From positions 211,948,361 to 212,012,360 of the forward strand of contig NC_080671.1 of NCBI RefSeq assembly GCF_030247195.1: DNA of 64,000 nucleotides, in the 5' to 3' direction. The position numbers and the translations under genes were made by a program. A model generated the notes under the pieces. It did no database searches and was not told where the DNA came from. It saw only the letters and a program-made list of their open reading frames with translations. This DNA is from Topomyia yanbarensis. Taxonomy: Eukaryota; Arthropoda; Insecta; Diptera; Culicidae. Shown here piece by piece: positions 33,917-45,446 of the stretch (position 1 is its first letter; every line of letters begins with the position of its first letter).

Positions 33917-34215
33917 TTTTGCACGGGCCTATTGCCCAGTGCATGTTATTAAGACAACCAAGAAGGGGAAACAAAAACTAATACTTAGCTTGTGTAGGTA
34001 ACGGTATCCAGACGGCTTACTAGAAGAATACTGCTTCACTTGTTACTGACCGGCTAACGGTACTCAGAAACAGAAACACAAAAGAAAGGAAAAAATACTG
34101 AAACCTCAACTAGGCGTAGAGTGTGCAAATAACCTTGAACGCGGATTAACACTATTTGTCGCTATAGAGTGTACGGACCGATGACAAAAGACTTCTATCT
34201 CGACTGAGTGCTCGA
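33917..34215 (-). promoter_or_regulatory. I-type 5' UTR and putative internal promoter
   Basis: About 300 bp from the target duplication to the ORF1 ATG. The first bases on the minus strand are TCGAGCACTCAGTCGAGATA. Non-LTR elements of this group carry an internal promoter at the 5' end; that this is one is inference. Confidence 0.5.
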
Positions 34216-34228
34216 TGTACTGGGTGTT
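34216..34228. repeat. 13-bp target duplication, right of the I-type element
   Basis: TGTACTGGGTGTT, matching 27880-27892. It is part of the gypsy protease coding sequence. Confidence 0.9.
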
Positions 34229-34396
34229 GTCGGCCGTGCACACTCGCAGCTTTGTTGGCTGAGGCTTCAATCCGTATTTCTCAGAGAACTCTAACGAATT
34301 CATTACAGATATGCTTGCACCGGAATCCAACAACGCTGTTATTTCGCTGTCAAAAACGTTCACTCGCAAATGGCAGTGCTGTCGCATATTGCCCAT
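34229..34396 (-). pseudogene. Gypsy protease N-terminal part
   Basis: Carries ITALLDSGASISVM, the aspartic protease active site (D-S-G-A), then CTADNTQY at the insertion point. The active site is intact. It is joined closely to the capsid sequence, so the zinc-knuckle nucleocapsid seems to be deleted. Confidence 0.87.
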
Positions 34397-34809
34397 ACTA
34401 TTTCGAACTTCCGTCTGCGCGAGAGGGGTCTTGATAACAGTTTGTTCAATCTCTCTATTTCCGTCACGAACGCAATGAACGGCTCTCCTCTGTGCTGCTT
34501 GCGTTCCTGGATTTTCTGCCGAATTCCCTGGTTCTGATTTGGGTTGCCAAACCGATATCGTATCCTCTCCTCGAAATCGTTCCAGTTCTCAAATTCGTCA
34601 ACGTACGTAAAGAACCAGTCCGAAACTTGTCCTTCCAAAATGAGATGAATGTCACGCAGTAGACTCCTGTCTGACACTTCCTCACGTCCGGCGATCTTTT
34701 TTAGCTTATACAGGAAGTTCTCCACCGAAACGAACTTAGTATCACCTGAAAAATCAATTTCCAGTGTTCTATTCTCCGGTAGTGACGTGGTTCGCGATTC
34801 TCTCGCCAT
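34360..34809 (-). pseudogene. Gypsy gag capsid region
   Basis: The frame contains EIDFSGDTKFVSVENFLYK, SLLRDIHLILEGQVSDWFF, NDFEERIRYRFGNPNQ and QERKQHRGEPFIAFVTEI. This is the retrotransposon gag (capsid) pattern with FSGD, WF and a YR-FG block. It shifts frame before the protease. Confidence 0.83.
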
Positions 34810-35793
34810 ATTCCACCCTGATGTGCCATCCTTCCGTGGCCTGCTCGGTCACTGTGTTCTCCCGAACCGTACCAGTCATCGCTGACCTCTCTGTAGTTCT
34901 GCCTATGGCGTCTCCCTTGCCAGTCTGTCGCCCTATGTCTTCGAAAATCTTCCTCCGATTCAACTTCGCTGCTTTCTTCGGTTCGTTGAATCGGCAGTCC
35001 GCTGATTCTACGATTTAGCGTCTCATCCGGGTATTGTTGTTCCGTCCTGGCGAAATGCCCTGCCTTTAGCGAAACTGATCTTCTCCTCTCTGTGTTCTAA
35101 TCCGGTTTCGTTCATTCTAAGATATATATTATTGGCTGCTTCTATCTTACACTGGTTTAACTGCGATTCGAGTTGGTTGATGCGTTTCAGGAGTACTTCA
35201 ATCGACGGTTGCACCGCAGTCGAATTACTATTTTGCCGATTTGTAGTTTTAGCCGGTGTCTGGTTGTTTTTCCGGATTGTTCCGAAACTCCTATCCAGTG
35301 TTAGCTCCTGGTTAAAACCTTTAGGATTCTCTAGGTCCGGTTCAAGCTCCTGTTTGTCCCCACCTCCTACAGCTTCGCTCTCATTCCCGTCATATTCAGG
35401 GACTGTTTCAAGCTTATTGGTAGCTTTCTGAAGCAATTCATGAATGTACTTCAGAAGCTCTTGGCGCGCTCTTTCTCCACTCTCGTTTGTAGCTTCACCT
35501 CGATGTACCCGTAAATAATAGTGTCTAAGACGAGACACCAACTTGGGACTCGATCCATCCTGCAAAGCCACCTCTATTTGGTGTAGCCGACTCCAGATGA
35601 CGTCAATTTCCTGCTCGAATCTGTATGGGGGGCGATACTCTCTTCCCTCCTTCTGGTCTTCCTGGAATAGTCGTAATAACCCCAGTTTTGACGACGTGTC
35701 TTTTTGCCGCTCCTCTAACTGATTCCGAAGCAATAGTTCGTAATCCACTTCTTCATTCGACAAGTGTTCCGCATATGGAAATTTCAAAGCCAT
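34810..35793 (-). pseudogene. Gypsy gag N-terminal region
   Basis: ATG at 35793 (MALKFPYAEH). It is a hydrophilic protein with a repeated Glu/Gln/Lys composition and a likely coiled-coil segment near the end (VLLKRINQLESQLNQCKIE). The frame is open to 35023, and another frame (34963-34769) continues to the capsid. No known domain is identified in the N-terminal part; assignment to gag rests on position and the downstream capsid block. Confidence 0.72.
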
Positions 35794-35927
35794 TTTCAAA
35801 TTTTAAATTCAACAATTGGTAATTCAAATCAAGTTTACTCACTAACTTCACTGCCTTATTTTTATTATATTAAAAAAATTAAATGTGTACCAATAAATTT
35901 AAGGTTATCATAGAATAGAAGAATCTA
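35794..35927 (-). other. Gypsy leader next to H2
   Basis: AT-rich, non-coding, between the gag ATG and the Helitron 5' end. Confidence 0.55.
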
Positions 35928-36412
35928 TCTATATATATAAAAATCAATGTATGTTTGTATGTATGTCCGCTAACTAATTCTAAACTACAAGTCCGATCTT
36001 GATGAAATTTGGCATACGTATTCTTTCTCCCAAGAAGATGTTCATGGAATGTTTTGGGGGGGGGGGGGTACACTTAGCTTTAGGGGGGGGGGGGTTGTTT
36101 TTAAGCAAAGAATTATTTATATCTCCATAGTTATTAGTATTTGACATATGTATTTCTCCCACTGAGCCGATGGATGATGGGAGTGGACCAAGAAGGGGGG
36201 GGGGGTTCTGAAGTAATCCTTATCTATTCATTCAATGTGATTATTAGCGATGAATTCAATTTTGACATAAGTATTCCTTCCACTAAGGAGATGGTCATGG
36301 GGTGGTTTTTGTGAACGATGGGAAGGGTGAGAAGTACCTAATCCGAGGAAAGGGAGAGCGGGGGGGGGGGGGTGGGGGTTGTACTGAAGAACTTTTTTAG
36401 CTATATATATTA

Positions 36413-39268
36413 CTAGCTGTAACCCGGTGCGCTTCGCTACACCCATCAGGACTAAACGAAATATTTTAAAAATACTAAAAATACTAAATATTTTTGCTCG
36501 CGGATAGACAATGTTCTTAGTTTGACCACCTGGAGCACAATTAAATTAATTTCTCTGTTTTCCTATACACAATCGTTTGAAATCCATTAATATCATTCGA
36601 ATTCGAGGTACATCTGCTCCTTTATATTTTCTAGCTACAATGGTCGTTTAAATGAATTTTTTCAACCAAAGCACAGTTGTGGTGGGTCGATGTTGCGCAG
36701 TAACTAATATAATAGGCACACAAAGTTTCAATTGCAACACATGCGGTGCACAGTGTTGCAAAACGACGTTTTCACGATCAAAATTTAATAACTCCTGATC
36801 TATTGGTTTTGGAGAATGGATTTCGAAGAATTTTCAGGATAAAAATGTTGCATGTTTTGATATAATAAATTGAGTGATTAATCCCCTGAAAGTGAGATAG
36901 AAAATTTATTTCCCCAAATAATTTAGCTAGAAGCTCACTGTCTTCAGTAGAAGTTCTAGAAAATATTATTGTGAAAATCTTTACTGAAGATACTAAAGCT
37001 TTATATAGTAACAGTAGCGAGATATGTAGGTTTGCTTGGGAGTTTTCGAATATAACTTTTTACGATTACTTTTTATTATTAAAAGTGTCTTCTACAAAGT
37101 TGTTAAAAGCGATAAAATACACATTTTTATAACAAGGATGAATCTGTAGCTCTCGAAACAACAAAGTTATTGTCCATTTTCGAATATTTTTTATCAATTT
37201 ACACCTTAAGCAACTTCCTTAATCGCAAAAGTTCGCAGAAAGAACTTTATTTTTTCGATTAAATATAAAAACTTTCGTCTGACGGAGACTGCTGGGTTGG
37301 TAACATATAAAACCAATACTCCCGAAAGCATGGTGGATCGACTGAATTAAATAATTCAATACGATCATCCATAGATTTATATGCGTAACAGAATTACCAT
37401 CGATTTTATTTTGGATGGAGTAGTGTATGAAATTGAAGTCAATTTACGCAATCGAATAATTCTTCAACAGATTGTATTATGTTACAAAATCATGTGGAAA
37501 TGTGGTGCAAGTTATTGTTGCATCGATTAACATTTTCCCAACCCATATATCTAACTTTTTTTGGCGAATTAACCTGCGAAGGTGACTATAAGAATCATTC
37601 AATAAAAGTATGCACATATAGTGAAAAGTTCTGTTTTCGAAACATATTTCCAATGATACGAAGACATAACGGAGTGTTGGTGGACGTGGGTAAAGTTAAT
37701 TCATAAAAAATGGTGCATTTAAAAAAATATTTTGGCGATACAGAGAGTGTTAGTATATTCATTCACTTTCCATATACTTACTGCACAATTGAACAGTATT
37801 TCTTCAAATATCATAGCAGAATACTAAAAATTGAGCCAGTGACAGAGAATCTCTGGAGGTATCTCGTTTAAAACTTGCTTTGTGGTGTAAATCATAAATC
37901 AAGATATATTGGACCAATCGTTTTCAAGGTTTGTACAGTTCTGCTACATATCCCCAGGTATTGATCGAAGCTTTTATTTTTTTCTTAATATTTGAATTTT
38001 TTATAGCATTCTGCAGCTAAAAATGCAATTTTCGCTAAAAAAAATCATGAAACTTATTTTTGTGAACAAAGTTATGATCTTTAATGATGTTATGATATGA
38101 AGGAGAACTGTGCAAAATTCCAAACAATTTGGTTCAGTAGATTTAAAGTTATTCTGTACATTGCATTTATTCGTGGTGTCTCCTGAAGATTTTCAATATT
38201 TTGCGGTGAACATTAAGGAAAACATTGCTTAAATGTTGCATTATTGTCTGAATAGACTAACACTCTCGGTATCGCCAATTTTTTTAAGCACGATATTTTT
38301 TCAACAATAATCCTACCCCCTTAAGCAAGAACTGATTTCATCAGTAGGTGTCGACTAACGGATAAAATTTGACGAATTCGTCCTATATAACAGTGTTGCG
38401 ATCTTTCAGCATTTTGCTTACATCCGAATTTTGATTGATATTGTAAGTAACGTTTTCCGCAAGCGCAAGATTTAGTGGCTGTTTTAGGGCAGAGCTGTTC
38501 GTCCATAATCCAGCAATGTTGATTTAACTTCAGATGAAGCGATCGCAGGTGCAATTTTCAATTTAATTTTCGACAAATTCATGCAATTCATCAGTATTAT
38601 ATTGTCATTCGCGTAATAGATCTCTATCAAATAAATTCTTGCCATTTCATTTATGTGCTGGTAAACATACATGCAACAAAATTTTAGATTTTTGAAGTAA
38701 TTGATAGATATTGCATCAGAAACGCTCCCTCTCCTTCAGATTCCGAAACCAACAATCATGTCCAGCGTTTTGGTGCCAAATCATATATAATATATATAGC
38801 TAAAAAAGTTCTTCAGTACAACCCCCCCCCCCCCCCGCTCTCCCTTTCCTCGGATTAGGTACTTCTCACCCTTCCCATCGTTCACAAAAACCACCCCATG
38901 ACCATCTCCTTAGTGGAAGGAATACTTATGTCAAAATTGAATTCATCGCTAATAATCACATTGAATGAATAGATAAGGAGTACTTCAGAACCTCCCCCCC
39001 CTTTCTCGGTCCACTCCCATCATCCATCGGCTCAGTGGGAGAAATACATATGTCAAATACTAATAACTATGGAGATATAAATAATTCTTTGCCTTAAAAA
39101 CAACCCCCCCCCCTAAAGCTAAGTGTACCCCCCCCCCCCCCAAAAACATTCCATGAACATCTTCTTGGGAGAAAGAATACGTATGCCAAATTTCATCAAG
39201 ATCGGACTTGTAGTTTAGAATTAGTTAGCGGACATACATACAAACATACATTGATTTTTATATATAGA
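36413..39268 (-). mobile_element. Helitron H3, inserted in reverse inside H2
   Basis: 2,856 bp on the minus strand, with 3' end CTAG at 36413-36416 and 5' end TC at 39267-39268. It sits between an A (36412) and a T (39269) of H2 with no duplication. H3 itself contains the undisturbed version of the same site (about 38780-38810, complement), so the empty target can be read in the window and matches H2 with H3 removed. This is the Helitron mode of insertion. Confidence 0.92.
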
Positions 39269-39409
39269 TATATGATTTGGCACCAAAACGGTGGACATGA
39301 TTGTTGGTTTCGGAATCTGATGGAGAGGGAGGGTTTCTGATGCAATATCTATCAATTACTTCAAAAATCTAAAATTTTGTTGCATGTATGTTTACCAGCA
39401 CATAAATGA

Positions 39410-39690
39410 AATGGCAAGAATTTATTTAATAGAGATCTATTACGCGAATGACAATATAATACTGATGAATTGCATGAATTTGTCGAAAATTAAATTGAAA
39501 ATTGCACCTGCGATCGCTTCATCTGAAGTTAAATCAACATTGCTGGATTATGGACGAACAGCTCTGCCCTAAAACAGCCACTAAATCTTGCGCTTGCGGA
39601 AAACGTTACTTACAATATCAATCAAAATTCGGATGTAAGCAAAATGCTGAAAGATTGCAACACTGTTATATAGGACGAATTCGTCAAATT
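39410..39690 (+). pseudogene. Pif1-type helicase remnant in H2
   Basis: One frame reads IASSEVKSTLLDYGRTAL, matching the ASSGIAATLL-GGRTAH block (motif Ia region) of Helitron Pif1-type helicases. After a one-base shift another frame reads ALKQPLNLALAENV, NINQNSDVSKMLKDCNTVI, a stop where Trp is expected, and DEF, matching the LPLNL to WDEC (motif II) stretch. A reverse copy is in H3 (38390-38660). It shows the family derives from an autonomous Helitron. Confidence 0.7.
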
Positions 39691-41637
39691 TTATCCGTTA
39701 GTCGACACCTACTGATGAAATCAGTTCTTGCTTAAGGGGGTAGGATTATTGTTGAAAAAATATCGTGCTTAAAAAAAATTGGCGATACCGAGAGTGTTAG
39801 TCTATTCAGACAATAATGCAACATTTAAGCAATATTTTCCTTAATGTTCACCGCAAAATATTGAAAATCTTCAGGAGACACCACGAATAAATGCAATGTA
39901 CAGAATAACTTTAAATCTACTGAACCAAATTGTTTGAAATTTTGCACAGTTCTCCTTCATATCATAACATCATTAAAGATCATAACTTTGTTCACAAAAA
40001 TAAGTTTCATGATTTTTTTTAGCGAAAATTGCATTTTTAGCTGTAGAATGCTATAAAAAATTCAAATATTAAGAAAAAAATAAAAGCTTCGATCAATACC
40101 TGGGGATATGTAGCAGAACTGTACAAACCTTGAAAACGATTGGTCCAATATATCTTGATTTATGATTTACACCACAAAGCAAGTTTTAAACGAGATACCT
40201 CCAGAGATTTTCTGTCACTGGCTCAATTTTTAGTATTCTGCTATGATATTTGAAGAAATACTGTTCAATTGTGCAGTAAGTATATGGAAAGTGAATGAAT
40301 ATACTAACACTCTCTGTATCGCCAAAATATTTTTTTAAATGCACCATTTTTTATGAATTAACTTTACCCACGTCCACCAACACTCCGTTATGTCTTCGTA
40401 TCATTGGAAATATGTTTCGAAAACAGAACTTTTCACTATATGTGCATACTTTTATTGAATGATTCTTATAGTCACCTTCGCAGGTTAATTCGCCAAAAAA
40501 AAGTTAGACATATGGGTTGGGAAAATGTTAATCGATGCAACAATAACTTGCACCACATGATTTTGTAACATAATACAATCTGTTGAAGAATTAATCGATT
40601 GCGTAAATTGACTTCAATTTCATACACTACTCCATCCAAAATAAAATCGATGGTAATTCTGTTACGCATATAAATCTATGGATGATCGTATTGAATTATT
40701 TAATTCAGTCGATCCACCATGCTTTCAGGAGTATTGGTTTTATATGTTACCAACCCAGCAGTCTCCGTCAGACGAAAGTTTTTATATTTAATCGAAAAAA
40801 TAAAGTTCTTTCTGCGAACTTTTGCGATTAAGGAAGTTGCTTAAGGTGTAAGTTGATAAAAAATATTCGAAAATGGACAATAACTTTGTTGTTTCGAGAG
40901 CTACAGATTCATCGTTGTTATAAAAATGTGTATTTTATCGCTTTTAACAACTTTGTAGAAGACACTTTTAATAATAAAAAGTAATCGTAAAAAGTTATAT
41001 TCGAAAACTCCCAAGCAAACCTACATATCTCGCTACTGTTACTATATAGAGCTTTAGTATCTTCAGTAAAGATTTTCACAATAATATTTTCTAGAACTTT
41101 ACTGAAGACAGTGAGCTTCTAGCTAAATTATTTGGGGAAATAAATTTTCTATCTCACTTTTAGGGGATTAATCACTCAATTTATTATATCAAAACATGCA
41201 TCTATTTTTATCCTGAAAATTCTTCGAAATCCATTCTCCAAAACCAATGGATCAGGAGTTATTAAATTTTGATCGTGAAAACGTCGTTTTGCAACACTGT
41301 GCACCGCATGTGTTGCAATTGAAACTTTGTGTGCCTATTATATTAGTTACTGCGCAACATCGACCCACCACAACTGTGCTTTGGTTGAAAAAATTCATTT
41401 AAGCGACCATTGTAGCTAGAAAATATAAAGGAGCAGATGTACCTCGAATTCGAATGATATTAATGGATTTCAAACGATTGTGTATAGGAAAACAGAGCAA
41501 TTAATTTAATTGTGCTCCAGGTGGTCAAACTAAGAACATTGTCTATCCGCGAGCAAAAATATTTAGTATTTTTAGTATTTTTAAAATATTTCGTTTAGTC
41601 CTTATGGGTGTAGCGAAGCGCACCGGGTTACAGCTAG

Positions 41638-42385
41638 TATATGTATAGAATCTAGAAATAATATTTTTTGTAATATTCAGGACGCATGTACAACTATAAA
41701 AAACAGAAGAATAAACGATATAAAAATGCCCAATTTTGCTTTTGATTTCAACAAATCCGAAAAAAATTACCCGAAATCGTTATATATTTTTTTGAGAAAA
41801 TGCAGGTCCCAAAATCACAACTAAAAACTACAAGGGGCAGCCCTATGGGATTGCACGAGCTGTAGACGTAGGACTATACTACTTAACGTAAACTATTTTA
41901 TTTTATTAGTACATTTATAGCCGTAAGCACAAAGCCGTACTAACTGTTATTAAACCGGACTAACTTTTAAACCGGACTAAAATATTTGGTAAGCTTTAAT
42001 CAAACGATGCTGTCATTTATATGGCTGCGTTCTGATCTGCGTTACACGTCAATGTTAAAAACAACAAATTCAAGTTAAAGAAAATGAGTAAATTCATTCC
42101 GATATTTTCTTGGCAGTAAAATAACTTTTCTTCGTCAAATATCTCGTTCCATAGGGTTTGAGAACAATTTTGTCAACTTGTTGCCGATATGTTTCTGAAC
42201 ATAGAACTTTAACGTGTTGGATAGTTGAAAGTTGGCCGATGATGTGCAGTACTTTGTAGTGACATAATATGCACAAAAGAAAATAAATTGATATACGTAT
42301 GCATGTTTTTATTCAGTTTGAATAGGCGCTCGTCGAGTTGGAGGTGGCTAAATCATCGGTTGTAATTGGTGCCATGATAGTTATT
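41638..42385. other. Gypsy leader, no gene seen
   Basis: AT-rich. A stretch at 42007-42062 (GATGCTGTCATTTATATGGC...) has a diverged partner at about 44410-44470. Confidence 0.5.
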
Positions 42386-42622
42386 TCTCGACAAAAATAT
42401 GATTACTGGTTAAAACCCAACTGTCAAAATTCTTTTTGAAAGGAAATTCCGGACAAACCGTCGCTGGATAAACACAGTTCATAGCAGTTAATGGAAGAGA
42501 AATTTTTTCTCTTTTGTTTACTGCCAACATCTGTGATTGGCGAGTAACGGTTTGTCCGGAATTCCCTTTCAAAGAGAATTTTGACAGTTGACTTTTAAGC
42601 CGAAATTATATGTTTGTCGAGA
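42386..42622. mobile_element. Foldback MITE, copy 2
   Basis: Same 237-bp family as 389-625, with the same terminal sequence TCTCGACAAA and inner GGACAAACCGT...ACGGTTTGTCC. The two copies have diverged in their centre and in scattered positions. Confidence 0.85.
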
Positions 42623-45191
42623 TTCCATACTTTGATTAAAAAATTGGTTAAAATATTTCAATTTGAATTTAAAATGAACTGTGAGTGTCATTCTAATTGA
42701 ACATGATACCTATCGAAGTGGGGGAGAACATTTATTTTCGTTTCAAGTGAATTTTCACAAGTTTGGAATAAAGATCAATTATCAATGAAGGTCTGCGAAT
42801 TAAAATTATACACGTTTTTCAGCGAGGTTTGAATAAAAAGTAAACAAAGATCAAACAGAAAATTAAACTTTGACAGAATGATCATTTCTATTCACGAGCT
42901 TTCTATTTAATTTTTTTTGCGCTGTGGCAGGCAGAATATAGATATATTTCTATAATGCATCAAAATTGGAATGATTTATGCCAAAAATCGAAATAATTGA
43001 TCACCGTTGTGTTCACAATAAATTTCAAAACATTTTGTATTCAGAAGTTGTGATTTTATTCTTATTGGAACATTACACATATTTAAAATCAATTATTTAC
43101 TCTTAGCTTAAGGTATTTGTGGAGCTAACTTCTAAGCTGTTAACATTCTGATTCAATTTGCTAACGACCAGTGTAAGTAAATTCATAAAATATTGCATTT
43201 TACGATCTATATCCATTTGTCATTTGTTTGGATCTATCCCCTAAAAAACAATAATTTTCTTCCGTTATTTACTTTCTTTGATGTGTGATACAATAGATAT
43301 ATGGACAATCATTCGTGAAAATATGTTATCGATTTATATTAACGAATTAAATGGTCCCGTTTATTCTCTTAGCGATAAGCAAAAAGAAAAGAATCAAAAC
43401 AATTCTTATTGTAGTTCTGTTTCTAATTCACAAAACCAACTTTGATCTGAATTGATTGAATAGATCTCAATTTATCCAAACGTGCTCTACTGTAACCCTT
43501 TGATGTGCAATTGGAATCAAGCGTGTAGAGAGAAGGAAAGAACGGGAAATAAAAAAATACGGGAAGATAAACACGGAAAAAAAATTTACCCATTTTATGA
43601 GCTGTCAAAAAATGGGTATTTTTTTGCTTATAACAATAGGTGCTTTTTATTTATTTCACAACTACTCGATGAGATAATGTCAATGGATATACTGATCTTA
43701 ATAATAAGTGAAAAGTCATTAAGAATTATTTTAAGCGAGTTAACCTGCAAACTAAGGTTCGTAGCGGAAGCTGCAAATTACCGGCCTGAATCTGAGTACG
43801 TGGCGGAAACGGAATATTTCGGCAATGCTCATAAGAAACGGCTGTTTGAACTACTGAGGATGTTGCAAATATGCGTTTGGCATTTTTAGAGCAGCCAAAA
43901 GATCCAGTCATTAAAAATATATCCTGTTGGCGGTTTTATTTTGTTAAGTAGTTAAGGAGACAATAATGTGAAATGAATGTTATTTTATGTTTTTTTAATT
44001 CAGAAATAATTCTATTGACAGTATTTTTCATTCTGGCGTGATTTTCATGAATTTCACGCGTTTTGTTGTAACAGTTCTGCGAAAAATAATGGGTAAAACA
44101 TACCCAGGTTGATGTACAAGATCTGTATTCATTTATGGATACGGACTCTTCTCCCAGTTAATGGGTTATTCCACTTTTATTGAAAATGCGTAGTTTTATA
44201 GGCATTAATTAGTACTTTATTTTATCAGTATAGTTCGTCAGTGCTTGTCTTTCCTACCTGATAAACTGGCTTATTTATTGCCATCTTTATTGCGAGCAAA
44301 GAGAGCCATATTTATCCAGAAGAAATCTGAAGAGAGGATTGAAAATAACGAAATGTATGCAAGAGAAGCATGACAAATTTTTGAATATTTTTGTCTTCTT
44401 CCGGTAACATGATGCTGCCATTTGCATTACTGCGTTCTGATCAGCAATACACGGCTATGTTAAAAAAACTGTACAATAAAGTTAATGTAAAATTCACTGT
44501 TTATGCCATTTAATAGTCTGATTATTTCGGGGAATTTTTTATTGCTCAATAAAATGGTGAATCGACATCTTGTTGAATGGGATTTATAACATAAGTATTG
44601 TATCAAATAAAATAATTTTTTCGAGCAATTTCATCACAAGATGGCGGCTCTGCAGCATTTTCACCTCATGCGCTTTTTTTCGAAGGGGTCCACGGTCGAA
44701 AATCTATCTCCCGTGATTTTTGACCTAGCGCCAAAAACTAAAGTTTTTCTGATTCCTTATGTCAATAGTGATGTACATAGGATTTTTTCGATATTTTAAT
44801 TTTAAGCGAAATGGCGCAGTTTTGAGTGAAAAAACGTAGAGAATGTCATAAAAATCTACACAAAATCGTTAATCAATAAAAAGGTAAGCAATAAAAAATT
44901 TAATCCTGCGTACGTGACTAGAAAAATCAATTTTGAATATACTGTGAAAATTTCAAAGCGACCAAAAATCATTTGCTCGAGTTACATTTCCAGCCAGTGG
45001 TTTCGAGAAAAACGCGTTTAAAGTTAGCAGTACACATGGGTTATACATAAGAAGCGTTGCGGCAAAATTGTAAATTATATTTTTGAATTGTTTTCGTTCT
45101 CCATGTTTTGGGATATCATTTTTTACATCCTAAAGCACATTTTAGACTAATAAATAAAAAATCGATTGTTTTAAAATTCTACAGTGGAGTA
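42623..45191. other. Unassigned AT-rich region
   Basis: No recognisable gene. A 135-codon plus-strand frame (43482-43889) ends KLRFVAEAANYRPESEY... without a known domain. The phrase ACCCATTTTATGAGCTGTCA with AAAAATGGGTA nearby (about 43588-43620) is a small inverted repeat. Confidence 0.4.
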
Positions 45192-45444
45192 CCCGAGCAA
45201 ATCCTCATGGGTTCAAACACCACATAGCCCCTTGAAAAGACCTTAAACATGGTCCGTGCCAAAATTCACAACCATCAAGACACCATAAAATGGTCTCAAT
45301 AACCCATAAATACACCAACATATGGTATTTGATATGGGATCTACCGGACCATGGTGATGGTGTTTTCAGGGGTTGAACCCATTTCAAACATCCATGTCAA
45401 GCCCCATGAGCATGGGGGTATTATGGACTTTACGTTTGCTCGGG
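45192..45444. mobile_element. TA-target MITE, 253 bp
   Basis: Ends CCCGAGCAAA and TTTGCTCGGG, perfect 10-bp inverted repeats, each flanked by TA (45190-45191, 45445-45446). It is non-coding and has a more mixed base composition than its surroundings. Confidence 0.82.
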
Positions 45445-45446
45445 TA

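Larger units (their letters stand above)
27893..34215 (-). mobile_element. I-type non-LTR retrotransposon
   Basis: 6.3 kb on the minus strand: 5' UTR (34215-33917), ORF1 with CCHC fingers, ORF2 with endonuclease, reverse transcriptase and RNase H, and a 3' UTR ending in an A-rich tail next to the duplication. The 13-bp duplications fix both ends, so it is full length. It inserted into the gypsy protease. ORF1 and ORF2 have several frameshifts, so it is dead. RNase H after the RT points to the I group; I cannot name the family. Confidence 0.88.
35928..41637 (+). mobile_element. Helitron H2, split by H3
   Basis: Plus-strand Helitron, 5' part 35928-36412 and 3' part 39269-41637, together 2,854 bp. 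It starts TCTATATATATAAAAATC after an A and ends GGGTTACAGCTAG before a T. It includes four runs of 10-17 G in its 5' part, the inverted-repeat insert and the helicase remnant. It is closely related to H1 and nearly identical to H3. It lies in the gypsy leader upstream of gag. Confidence 0.9.

Noticed and set aside
37479..37706. 75-codon frame conserved in H1 and H3
   Set aside because: Conserved because the Helitron copies are young relatives; no domain and no coding signature visible.
35928..41637. Single giant palindrome
   Set aside because: The order is A-B'-A'-B, which is two interleaved inverted repeats from a reversed nested insertion and not one palindrome.
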